Positions 1 to 5,846 of a stretch of DNA of 5,977 bases are shown here, one piece after another (position 1 is the stretch's first letter; each line of letters opens with the position of its first letter). Both the position numbers and the translations under genes were made by a program. The stretch comes from Candidatus Colimorpha enterica (GTDB lineage Bacteria > Bacillota > Clostridia > Oscillospirales > CAG-272), in assembly GCA_018065475.1 (NCBI GenBank), contig JAGHTD010000279.1:1-5977 (forward strand). The letters run 5' to 3'. The notes beneath the pieces are model-generated. The model saw only the letters and a list, made by a program, of their open reading frames with translations. It was not told the DNA's origin and did not search any database.

Positions 1-561
1 TCTGAATACAGCGCGGAAGGCGGGCATCGCCTTTCTCGAAATGAGGAAAAGCCCGACCGCAAGCACGGGGATGAGCACGATAAACGACGTTGCCATGACT
101 CCGCCCATGATGTAAGCCATTATGATCGAGAATATGAGAAGCATGGGCGCACGGACGGCGATCCTTATCAGCATCATATACGAAATGCGCACGTTCTCGA
201 TGTCGGTCGTCATTCTCGTTACGAGAGACGCGGACGAGAACTTGTCAATATTGCTGAACGAGAAAGACTGGATCTTCTCAAACATATCGTGACGGAGGTT
301 TCTCGCAAATCCCGCCGACGCCTTTGCGCTCGAAAATCCCGCGATACCGCCGCAGCAAAGTGAAAGCACCGCCATTACGGCAAGTGTACCGCCCGTCTTC
401 AGAATATCCGACATTACGGCTCCCGCCTCTATCTTGTTTATCATAGAAGCCGTGATAAAGGGGATGAGCGCTTCTATCACCGCTTCAAGTACTATAAAAA
501 ACAACGTGATGAAGGTCTGCGTCTTGAACTCTCTGACACAGCCCCAGAACTTTTTCAGCAT
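1..561 (-). CDS. ABC exporter, N-terminal transmembrane domain (partial, 3' end beyond window)
   Basis: Only the first 187 codons are inside the window. They read MLKKFWGCVREF, then four likely membrane segments at about residues 16-38, 56-76, 134-153 and 158-175. Between segments 2 and 3 lies the long cytoplasmic stretch of type I ABC exporters, including FEKIQSFSFSNIDKFS (94-109), SLVTRMTTDIENV (112-124) and IRIAVRAPMLLIFS (132-145). This pattern is typical of the permease-plus-ATPase half-transporters of Firmicutes (YfiB/LmrA/BmrCD type), which usually work as heterodimers encoded by adjacent genes and export drugs, lipids or peptides across the membrane. The ATPase domain would lie beyond position 1, so it is not seen. 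The start at 561 is supported by GCAGGAG six bases upstream and by a promoter at 602-630. The substrate cannot be inferred. Exporter membrane half: confident; subfamily: less so. Confidence 0.93.
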   Translation of the reverse strand, partial: MLKKFWGCVREFKTQTFITLFFIVLEAVIEALIPFITASMINKIEAGAVMSDILKTGGTLAVMAVLSLCCGGIAGFSSAKASAGFARNLRHDMFEKIQSFSFSNIDKFSSASLVTRMTTDIENVRISYMMLIRIAVRAPMLLIFSIIMAYIMGGVMATSFIVLIPVLAVGLFLISRKAMPAFRAVFR

Positions 562-601
562 TTTCTTCTCCTGCAAAAACATTATCCATTTTAATCCGTA
601 T

Positions 602-630
602 ATTATATCACTTCCGAGAGCAAAAATCAA
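602..630 (-). promoter_or_regulatory. Sigma-A-type promoter of the ABC exporter gene
   Basis: Read on the minus strand, a -35 box TTGATT (630-625) and a perfect -10 box TATAAT (607-602) are separated by exactly 17 bases. Transcription would begin near 595, giving a leader of about 34 bases with the GGAG ribosome site just before the ATG at 561. The prediction rests on sequence match only. Confidence 0.8.
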
Positions 631-646
631 GTTTTTTCATCTAATT

Positions 647-668
647 GTCAAATAATCGTCAAATATTC
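647..668. repeat. Tandem 11-bp repeat in the divergent promoter region
   Basis: Two adjacent 11-base units, GTCAAATAATC (647-657) and GTCAAATATTC (658-668), differ at one position. They sit about 16 bases upstream of the exporter -35 box and about 21 bases upstream of the -35 box of the divergent DUF1846 gene. A one-helical-turn repeat in such a place could be an operator or an AT-rich upstream element, but with two copies in AT-rich DNA chance is not excluded. Confidence 0.45.
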
Positions 669-689
669 GTACAGATAGCAAAATATATG

Positions 690-718
690 TTGACTGTCAG
701 GTGAAAAAATGGTATAAT
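690..718 (+). promoter_or_regulatory. Sigma-A-type promoter of the DUF1846-nrnA operon
   Basis: A -35 box TTGACT (690-695) and a perfect -10 box TATAAT (713-718) are 17 bases apart. Transcription should start near 725. That leaves only about 24 bases of leader before the proposed start codon at 749, just enough for the GAGGT ribosome site at 740-744. The -35 box overlaps a small palindrome TGACTGTCA (691-699). It is the best promoter match in the window. Confidence 0.88.
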
Positions 719-739
719 ATAATTTGTTTGATATAAAGT

Positions 740-744
740 GAGGT
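740..744 (+). promoter_or_regulatory. Ribosome binding site pointing to an ATA start at 749
   Basis: GAGGT at 740-744 (context AAAGTGAGGT) matches the anti-SD. The ATA at 749-751 follows GAGG after five bases, a good initiation distance. The alternative ATT at 746 is only two bases away, and the ATG at 797 has no comparable site in front of it. The site therefore argues for initiation at 749. Confidence 0.65.
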
Positions 745-748
745 TATT

Positions 749-2236
749 ATAAAAAACGGATTTGACGGTGAACTTTATCTGAAAAAGCAAAGTGAAATGA
801 TCGGAAAGAGGATCAGCGATTTCGGCGGAAAACTCTACCTTGAGTTCGGCGGAAAACTGTTTGACGACTTCCACGCCTCCCGCGTCCTCCCCGGCTTCGC
901 TCCCGATATAAAGCTGAAGATGCTTCTCACGCTTGCCGACAGAGTAGAGGTGGTCATCGCCGTCTCTGCCACCGACATCGAGAACAAGAAGATGCGCGGC
1001 GACATCGGTATCACCTACGACGCGGAGGTCCTTCGCCTCATCGACGCTTTCCGCTCGGTCGGTCTGTTCGTCGGCAGTGTCGTAATCAATAAGTTCAGCG
1101 GTCAGCGCCTCGCCATGACCTTCAAACAGCGCCTCGAAGAGCTCGGAATGAAGGTCTATCTCCATTACCCGATAGACGGCTATCCCTCATCAGTCAAACA
1201 CGTCGTTTCCCCCGAGGGACTCGGCAAGAACGATTATATCGAGACCTCCCGTCCACTCGTCGTCGTCACCGCACCCGGCCCGGGAAGCGGGAAAATGGCG
1301 ACCTGCCTGTCACAGCTTTATCACGAAAACGTGAGAGGAATCAAGGCAGGATACGCAAAATATGAGACCTTCCCTATCTGGAACCTCCCGCTCAGCCACC
1401 CCGTCAACCTCGCTTACGAGGCGGCAACGGCGGACCTCAACGACGTCAATATGATAGACCCTTATCACCTTGAATCGTATGGCAAGCTGACCGTCAACTA
1501 CAACAGAGACGTCGAGTCCTTCCCCGTTCTCAGGGCGATATTTGAAAAGATCTACGGCGAATGCCCCTACAAATCGCCCACCGATATGGGCGTAAATATG
1601 GCGGGCTTCTGCATCTCCGACGAGGACGTCGTCATCAACGCCTGCAAGAACGAGATAATCCGCCGTTACTACAAGGCTCTCTGCGACGTAACGAAGGGGA
1701 CCGTAAAGTCCTCCGCCGTCAACAAGATCGAGCTCGTCATGAACCAGGCGGGAGTTTCGGTCGATGACCGCGCGGTCGTCAAAGCCGCTCTCGAAAAGAA
1801 AAACGCCACCGACGGCAAGCCCGCGGCGGCGCTCCAGCTTCCCGACGGCAGGATTGTGACCGGAAAGACCTCCTCCCTTCTCGGCCCGTCCGCGGCTCTC
1901 CTTCTCAACGCCCTCAAGGCGCTTTCGGGGATCAGCCATGACACCGACGTCATCAATCATTCTGTCATCGAGCCGATCTCGGAGCTCAAAACCAAAAACC
2001 TCGGCAACCACAACCCGCGTCTTCATTCGGACGAGGTGCTCATCGCCCTCTCCGTCTCGGCGGTGTTCGATACCAATTCAAGAAAGGCGATAGAGTATCT
2101 CCCCATGCTGAGGGGTTGTGAAGCACATTCGACCGTCATTCTTCCCTCCTCGGACGAGGAAATATTCAAGAAGCTCGGCATCAATATGACCTGCGAGCCC
2201 GAGTTCTCCACAAAGAAGCTTTATCACAAGCAGTAA
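749..2236 (+). CDS. UPF0371 / DUF1846 family protein, probable ATA start
   Basis: A conserved protein of unknown function, 495 residues if started at 749, the usual length for this family. From 749 the frame reads (M)KNGFDGELYLKKQSEMI, which matches the family N-terminus as I remember it. The first ATG, at 797, would remove 16 of these residues and lacks a ribosome site. Recognisable blocks are EFGGKLFDDFHASRVLPGF (32-50), the glycine-rich P-loop-like TAPGPGSGKMATCLSQLYHE (174-193) and RGCEAHSTVIL near 455-465. The P-loop-like block is not a canonical Walker A, because its spacing is GxxxGK and no Ser/Thr follows the lysine. No signal peptide or membrane segment is seen, so it is probably cytoplasmic. 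It is first in an operon with nrnA, 9 bases downstream, which hints at nucleotide or RNA metabolism but does not prove it. Family assignment is firm; start codon moderately firm; function unknown. Confidence 0.9.
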   Translation: MKNGFDGELYLKKQSEMIGKRISDFGGKLYLEFGGKLFDDFHASRVLPGFAPDIKLKMLLTLADRVEVVIAVSATDIENKKMRGDIGITYDAEVLRLIDAFRSVGLFVGSVVINKFSGQRLAMTFKQRLEELGMKVYLHYPIDGYPSSVKHVVSPEGLGKNDYIETSRPLVVVTAPGPGSGKMATCLSQLYHENVRGIKAGYAKYETFPIWNLPLSHPVNLAYEAATADLNDVNMIDPYHLESYGKLTVNYNRDVESFPVLRAIFEKIYGECPYKSPTDMGVNMAGFCISDEDVVINACKNEIIRRYYKALCDVTKGTVKSSAVNKIELVMNQAGVSVDDRAVVKAALEKKNATDGKPAAALQLPDGRIVTGKTSSLLGPSAALLLNALKALSGISHDTDVINHSVIEPISELKTKNLGNHNPRLHSDEVLIALSVSAVFDTNSRKAIEYLPMLRGCEAHSTVILPSSDEEIFKKLGINMTCEPEFSTKKLYHKQ

Positions 2237-2245
2237 GGAAGAACC

Positions 2246-3226
2246 ATGACACAGGAAATTGCCGAAAAAGTATATGCGGAGATCGCGGCAGCGGACAGGA
2301 TCGTCATCTCCCGCCACATTCGTCCCGACGGCGACGCCGTCGGCTCGTCGATGGGACTGCGGGCGATCATCAAAGCCCCAATTCCCGAAAAGGAAGTCCT
2401 TTACGTCGGGGGCGACAAGGCGGATTACCTTGCGTTTTTTGAGAACGAGGACGAAATGCCCGACGACGAGTTCTGCTCCTCTGCGCTTCTTATCATTCTC
2501 GACTCCGGGACTCTCGACAGAGTGTCAAACGAAAAGATCGGCCTTTTCAAAAGGATCGTAAAGCTCGACCATCATATAGACGACAATCCCTTCGGCGACC
2601 TCTCTGTCGTCGAGGAGTTCCGCACGTCCACCTGCGAGCTTATCGTCGATCTCTGCGTCAAGCTCGGCGGAAAGCTGAAAATGACGGCAGAAGCCGCAGA
2701 ATATCTCTACATCGGTATGGTGACCGACTCGGGAAGATTCAGATTCAACGGCACGACGGGCGAAACGCTCCGTTACGCCGCCATGCTTCTCGACTACGGC
2801 TTCAATACCGAGCGTATCTTCGCAAATCTGTACCTCGATTCGTTTGAGAATCTCAGCTTCCGCAGCAGGATGTTCGGTCACATAAAGCAGACCGAAAACG
2901 GCGTTGCGTATATCTTCGTGTCAAAAGAGATAAGAGAGAGTGAGAACATCACTCTCGAGCAGGCGTCGCAGACCGTCATGCTCCTCGACTCCATCAAGAA
3001 CGACCTGATTTGGCTCGCCTTCATCGAGACCGACGACGGTGAGATCAGAGTTCGTCTCCGTTCACGCTTTGTAGGAATAAAGGACCTTGCCTCCCGTTAC
3101 GGCGGCGGAGGCCATGAAAATGCAAGCGGTGCCACCTGCCGTTCGCTTGAGGAGGTCGATTCGCTCATAAACGATGCCGACGCCATCCTCGCGGATTTCA
3201 AGAAGAACAACACCGGTTGGCTGTAA
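2246..3226 (+). CDS. nrnA: DHH/DHHA1 phosphoesterase, NrnA-type (nanoRNase / pAp phosphatase)
   Basis: A 326-residue cytoplasmic, metal-dependent phosphoesterase. NrnA-family enzymes degrade 2-5 nt RNA fragments and convert 3'-phosphoadenosine 5'-phosphate to AMP; close relatives cleave pApA or c-di-AMP. All DHH motifs are present: SRHIRPDGDAVGSS with H24, D28 and D30; D86 in ILDSGT; the eponymous D108-H109-H110; and D161 in TDSGRFRF. The C-terminal DHHA1 domain carries RVRLRSR and the substrate-binding GGGGHENASGA (286-296). The length is normal and nothing is missing. The ATG at 2246 has AAGGAAGAA in front of it, overlapping the stop codon of the DUF1846 gene, so the two are probably cotranscribed and perhaps translationally coupled. 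The choice between nanoRNase, pAp phosphatase and pApA hydrolase cannot be made from sequence. The domain call is very secure. Confidence 0.94.
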   Translation: MTQEIAEKVYAEIAAADRIVISRHIRPDGDAVGSSMGLRAIIKAPIPEKEVLYVGGDKADYLAFFENEDEMPDDEFCSSALLIILDSGTLDRVSNEKIGLFKRIVKLDHHIDDNPFGDLSVVEEFRTSTCELIVDLCVKLGGKLKMTAEAAEYLYIGMVTDSGRFRFNGTTGETLRYAAMLLDYGFNTERIFANLYLDSFENLSFRSRMFGHIKQTENGVAYIFVSKEIRESENITLEQASQTVMLLDSIKNDLIWLAFIETDDGEIRVRLRSRFVGIKDLASRYGGGGHENASGATCRSLEEVDSLINDADAILADFKKNNTGWL

Positions 3227-3237
3227 AATATCACGAT

Positions 3238-3278
3238 ATATGAAAAATCACCCGCTCCGGCAGGTGATTTTTTCATAT
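3238..3278. terminator. Bidirectional intrinsic terminator between convergent genes
   Basis: AAAAATCACC (3243-3252) pairs with GGTGATTTTT (3263-3272) around a 10-base loop. The stem can be extended by ATATG/CATAT past one bulged T. A-rich on the left and T-rich on the right, it gives a U-tract in both directions. It follows nrnA by 11 bases on the plus strand. On the minus strand it overlaps the TGA stop (3275-3273) of the convergent gene. Confidence 0.82.
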
Positions 3279-3944
3279 TCTTCTGTAAATATACGCTCTT
3301 CCCGATTTGTCGCAGGAGAGGAGACCGAGATTCTCGTAGAGCTTGAGGACAGTCCAGGTCTTGCGCCCGTTAAGCTTGTTTGCCTTTGAAAAGTCCGCGG
3401 CGGTGAAATCGCCGTCCGGTATGACGCAGAAGTCGAGAAGTGCCTTTCTGCCCTCTACCGTCTCCGAGCCGTTTATCGATGTGGGACGCCTGTCCGCCTT
3501 CTTCGTGACAAGTCTTTTTCCGTTGCTCACCACCTGGCGGTACTGTATCACGTCCAGCATTATTATGACGAATTTGAGACGCTCCGAGTCAAGGACTTCC
3601 GGCGGGAGAAGGAACATCTGACAGAGAAGCTCCCGCTTGTCTCCTTTTTTAGGGGAGCGGTAGCTTTTTATCTCTTTTCCGTCCTTATCGACGATCACGA
3701 CCTTCGTATGCTCCGCGATCGGAAAAACGACCGTGACGTTCTGCTCCTCTATGAAGCGCGAGACCTTCTTTTTCAAGCGTGAAAAAGACCTCGTTTCAAT
3801 CTCAAAAATGCCGTTTTCGTTCATTACGTCGGCGACGGCTCCGAGATACTTCACCTCGTGATGCGACGGGTCGGGGTCTATCCAGTTTTTGAGAGCGAGA
3901 TGAAGCGTCTGCTCGTTGAGCGTGCCGATGATCGGTGTATCCAT
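3273..3944 (-). CDS. Conserved hypothetical protein: possible nuclease-like core plus C-terminal winged helix
   Basis: A 223-residue soluble protein with no assigned function. It resembles a group of clostridial and other bacterial hypothetical proteins whose N-terminus reads IGTLNEqTLHxALK, here at residues 6-19. The next block, HHEVKYLGAVADVMNENG (28-45) followed by FEIETRSFSRLKKKV (47-61), places E30, D39, E48 and E50 in an order like that of PD-(D/E)XK nuclease folds such as CoiA, where the usual lysine is replaced. That fold is my inference. A basic SPKKG motif follows, and residues of about 175-223 look like a winged helix (DFTAADFSKANKLNG, then a recognition-like helix, then AYIYRR). 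Relatives usually have EIQT where this one has EIET. The start at 3944 preserves the conserved N-terminus, but no SD is visible: the ATG lies 3 bases after the U-tract of the upstream terminator. DNA binding or nuclease activity is plausible and unproven. Confidence 0.85.
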   Translation of the reverse strand: MDTPIIGTLNEQTLHLALKNWIDPDPSHHEVKYLGAVADVMNENGIFEIETRSFSRLKKKVSRFIEEQNVTVVFPIAEHTKVVIVDKDGKEIKSYRSPKKGDKRELLCQMFLLPPEVLDSERLKFVIIMLDVIQYRQVVSNGKRLVTKKADRRPTSINGSETVEGRKALLDFCVIPDGDFTAADFSKANKLNGRKTWTVLKLYENLGLLSCDKSGRAYIYRRI

Positions 3945-3947
3945 AGC

Positions 3948-3976
3948 AAAAAAACGGTCTGCCGAAAGGCAGACCG
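3948..3976 (-). terminator. Strong intrinsic terminator after the pgi/P-loop operon
   Basis: On the minus strand a perfect 9-bp stem, CGGTCTGCC and its complement (3976-3968 with 3963-3955), closes a 4-base loop (TTTC) and is followed by seven T residues (3954-3948). It begins six bases after the stop codon of the P-loop gene. Its U-tract ends only 3 bases before the ATG of the next gene. Confidence 0.93.
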
Positions 3977-3982
3977 CTGATT

Positions 3983-4390
3983 TCAGATGTACTGTCTGTA
4001 CTTCTCGGGGATCTCCTCGGGAGCGATCGAAGAAGTAATAGTGAAGTTTACGGGGTGATTCTCCGTGAAACCGATGATTCTGTCAAGGAACTTGAAGAAC
4101 TCTTCGGTGTTGTTTCCGCAGATCTTGAGTGCGGAATCGATGAAGATCTCGCTGACGTCGAAGTTGCTTCCGTAAATACCTGCGCAGAAGCCGTAAAGAC
4201 CTGCCGCAGACGCGATAAGATACTCTTCGGTGTCAAGAAGTCTTGCCTGATGCTTTACCTCATGAATGAGCTTTGTGCCCTTTTCAACGAAGACGACGGA
4301 ACCGGAAATCTCATCGACCTTCGCGTTTGCGAGGTCAACGATGGCCTTGGTCTTTCCTGAACCTTTCAATCCGACAATAAGTTTAAGCAT
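3983..4390 (-). CDS. Small P-loop NTPase of unknown function, downstream of pgi
   Basis: A compact 135-residue protein that starts directly with a nucleotide-binding loop: MLKLIVGLKGSGKT, Walker A G7-LKG-SGKT14. A hydrophobic strand ending in aspartate, EIFID (81-85), is a good Walker B. A later strand, NFTITSS (115-121), sits where P-loop proteins place a sensor residue. Residues 35-47 (VEKGTKLIHEVKH) are charged. It resembles short 'ATP-binding protein' hypotheticals common in Clostridia, and no extra domain is present, so it may act with a partner. The SD GGAGGT (4404-4399) lies eight bases before the ATG, and the pgi stop is 19 bases upstream, so it is very likely the second gene of the pgi transcript. 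A terminator follows at once. Nucleotide binding is well supported; substrate and role are unknown. Confidence 0.88.
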   Translation of the reverse strand: MLKLIVGLKGSGKTKAIVDLANAKVDEISGSVVFVEKGTKLIHEVKHQARLLDTEEYLIASAAGLYGFCAGIYGSNFDVSEIFIDSALKICGNNTEEFFKFLDRIIGFTENHPVNFTITSSIAPEEIPEKYRQYI

Positions 4391-4409
4391 ATAATATTAC
4401 CTCCGGCAA

Positions 4410-5753
4410 TTAATAAATTCTGTTTTTAAGTTCGCTGCGGCGTTTTTCGTGCTCTTCACCGGGCTTGCCGAGGAGAGCGTACATATTGTTCTTATATCCT
4501 TCGACACCCGGCTGGTCAAACGGATTGACTCCGAGGGTGTATCCCGATACCGCGCAGGCAAGCTCGAAGAAGTAAACGAGATAACCGAAGTCCTCCGCGC
4601 TTCTGCCGTCGAGGTCGAGAATGAGGTTTGGAACGTTTCCGTCGCTGTGTGAGATGACCGTCGCAAGGAATGCGTTGCGGTTGACAAAATGAAGCGTTTT
4701 ACCCGAAATGAAGTTCATTTCGTCGATGTTGTTGGGATCGTCGGGGATGACGAAGGGAGATTCGTCGCCGAGGATGTTGATGACCGTCTCAAACATCGTT
4801 CTTTCACCCTGCTGGATATACTGTCCGAGGGAGTGAAGATCGGTGGAGAAGATGACGGACGCGGGGAACAGACCCTTTCCGTCCTTGCCTTCGCTTTCGC
4901 CGTAAAGCTGTTTCCACCACTCGTTCATCATTGCGAGTGCGGGATCGTAGGAGACCATGATCTCGGTCTTCTTGCCCTTACGGTAGAGAATGTTGCGGCA
5001 GGCGGCGTAGATGAATGCGTCGTTTGCCTCGGGAGATACCGTCGCAAAGTAGTCCATTGCCTTCTTTGCGCCGTTCATCATTGCGTCGGTGTCGATGCCG
5101 GCAACGGCGATGGGAAGAAGTCCGACGGCGGTGAGGACGGAATATCTTCCGCCTATATCGTCGGGAACGACGAAGGTCTCATAACCCTTTTCGTCGGCAA
5201 GCTCCTTGAGCTTTCCCTTTTTTCTGTCGGTCGTGATGAAGATCCTGTCGCGCGCGCCCTCTTCGCCGTACTTTTTCTCAAGCATCTCTCTGAAGATCCT
5301 GAACGCGATCGCGGGCTCGGTCGTCTTGCCCGACTTTGAAATGACGTTTATGCAGACGTCTCTGCCCTCGCATATCGAGATGAGCTCGTTTAAATATGCG
5401 GAGTTGATACCGTTTCCGGCAAAATAGATGTCGGGGGTGTCCTTTTTAAGGTTGTTGTAAAGCGGTGATTTAACGAACTCGATCGCCGCTCTCGCACCGA
5501 GGTAAGAGCCGCCGATACCGATGACGACGAAGACGTCGCAGTTCTTTTTGATCTTCTCGGCAGCAGCTTTGATCCTTGAATATTCTTCCCTGTCGTAGTT
5601 GTCGGGAAGAGCGAGCCAGCCTCTGAAATCCGCTCCTTTGCCCGTGCCGTCGCGGAGCGTTCTGTCCGCCGCGATGACCTCGGGCATTATGCTTCCGATC
5701 TCATCGTCGGAAGCAAAATCGCTTAAATATTTAGTATTGATCTTTACAGCCAT
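4410..5753 (-). CDS. pgi: Glucose-6-phosphate isomerase
   Basis: Cytoplasmic enzyme interconverting glucose 6-phosphate and fructose 6-phosphate in glycolysis and gluconeogenesis. With the start at 5753 it has 447 residues, typical of the short Bacillus-type enzymes. It shows the sugar-phosphate (SIS) motifs GIGGSYLGARA (79-89) and SKSGKTTEPA (139-148), the first family signature DDIGGRYSVLTAVG (198-211) and the second GYTLGVNPFDQPGVEGYK (404-421). By spacing against the Bacillus enzyme, catalytic residues should be E286 (in YGESEGKDGKG), H307 (in STDLHSLGQY) and K421; all are present. An ATG at 5768 would add only MEAII and has no ribosome site. GGAGG sits eight bases before the ATG at 5753 and inside that longer reading, so 5753 is preferred. 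It heads a transcript that includes the small P-loop gene. Confidence 0.97.
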   Translation of the reverse strand: MAVKINTKYLSDFASDDEIGSIMPEVIAADRTLRDGTGKGADFRGWLALPDNYDREEYSRIKAAAEKIKKNCDVFVVIGIGGSYLGARAAIEFVKSPLYNNLKKDTPDIYFAGNGINSAYLNELISICEGRDVCINVISKSGKTTEPAIAFRIFREMLEKKYGEEGARDRIFITTDRKKGKLKELADEKGYETFVVPDDIGGRYSVLTAVGLLPIAVAGIDTDAMMNGAKKAMDYFATVSPEANDAFIYAACRNILYRKGKKTEIMVSYDPALAMMNEWWKQLYGESEGKDGKGLFPASVIFSTDLHSLGQYIQQGERTMFETVINILGDESPFVIPDDPNNIDEMNFISGKTLHFVNRNAFLATVISHSDGNVPNLILDLDGRSAEDFGYLVYFFELACAVSGYTLGVNPFDQPGVEGYKNNMYALLGKPGEEHEKRRSELKNRIY

Positions 5754-5761
5754 AATTATGG

Positions 5762-5766
5762 CCTCC
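5762..5766 (-). promoter_or_regulatory. Ribosome binding site fixing the pgi start at 5753
   Basis: GGAGG (5766-5762 on the minus strand) is followed by eight bases and then ATG at 5753. The upstream in-frame ATG at 5768 overlaps this site and has only ACCCACGG before it, so it is unlikely to be used. Confidence 0.85.
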
Positions 5767-5787
5767 ATCCGTGGGTATTCTCAATAT

Positions 5788-5816
5788 ATTATACTACAAA
5801 ACATTCATTTATGCAA
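5788..5816 (-). promoter_or_regulatory. Sigma-A-type promoter of pgi
   Basis: On the minus strand, TTGCAT (5816-5811) and a perfect TATAAT (5793-5788) are spaced by 17 bases. The start of transcription would be near 5781, about 28 bases before the pgi ATG. The -35 box lies only about 30 bases after the stop codon of the upstream gene, and no terminator hairpin is visible between them, so read-through into pgi is possible. Confidence 0.82.
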
Positions 5817-5846
5817 TAGAAAAAGAACAATATTCTCTCACGCCCG

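Noticed and set aside
434..655. 73-codon plus-strand open frame opposite the exporter start and promoter
   Set aside because: It overlaps the exporter N-terminus and the -10/-35 boxes on the other strand, and its Phe/Ile/Asn-rich end is simply AT-rich intergenic DNA.
691..699. TGACTGTCA palindrome as an operator
   Set aside because: It is only nine bases long and is largely made by the -35 box itself, so it is too short to claim as a separate regulatory site.
797..799. ATG at 797 as the start of the DUF1846 gene
   Set aside because: It would discard conserved N-terminal residues, has no good ribosome site and would leave a 72-base leader. The site at 740-744 fits the ATA at 749 better.
659..1165. 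168-codon minus-strand open frame across the start of the DUF1846 gene
   Set aside because: It lies antisense to conserved coding sequence and runs through the mapped promoter. Its translation is low-complexity in acidic residues and resembles no family.
1310..2026. 238-codon open frame on the minus strand inside the DUF1846 gene
   Set aside because: It is an antisense shadow caused by the C/G-rich third codon positions of a gene with clear family motifs. It has no family resemblance of its own and no ribosome site was sought or needed to explain it.
4388..4404. TATTAT-like box before the small P-loop gene as an internal promoter
   Set aside because: No -35 box sits at a suitable distance. 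The AT-rich bases are the normal spacer between the SD and the ATG.
4689..5339. 216-codon plus-strand open frame opposite pgi
   Set aside because: It is antisense to intact pgi catalytic motifs. The Val/Glu/Asp-rich composition is the usual mirror of this organism's codon use.
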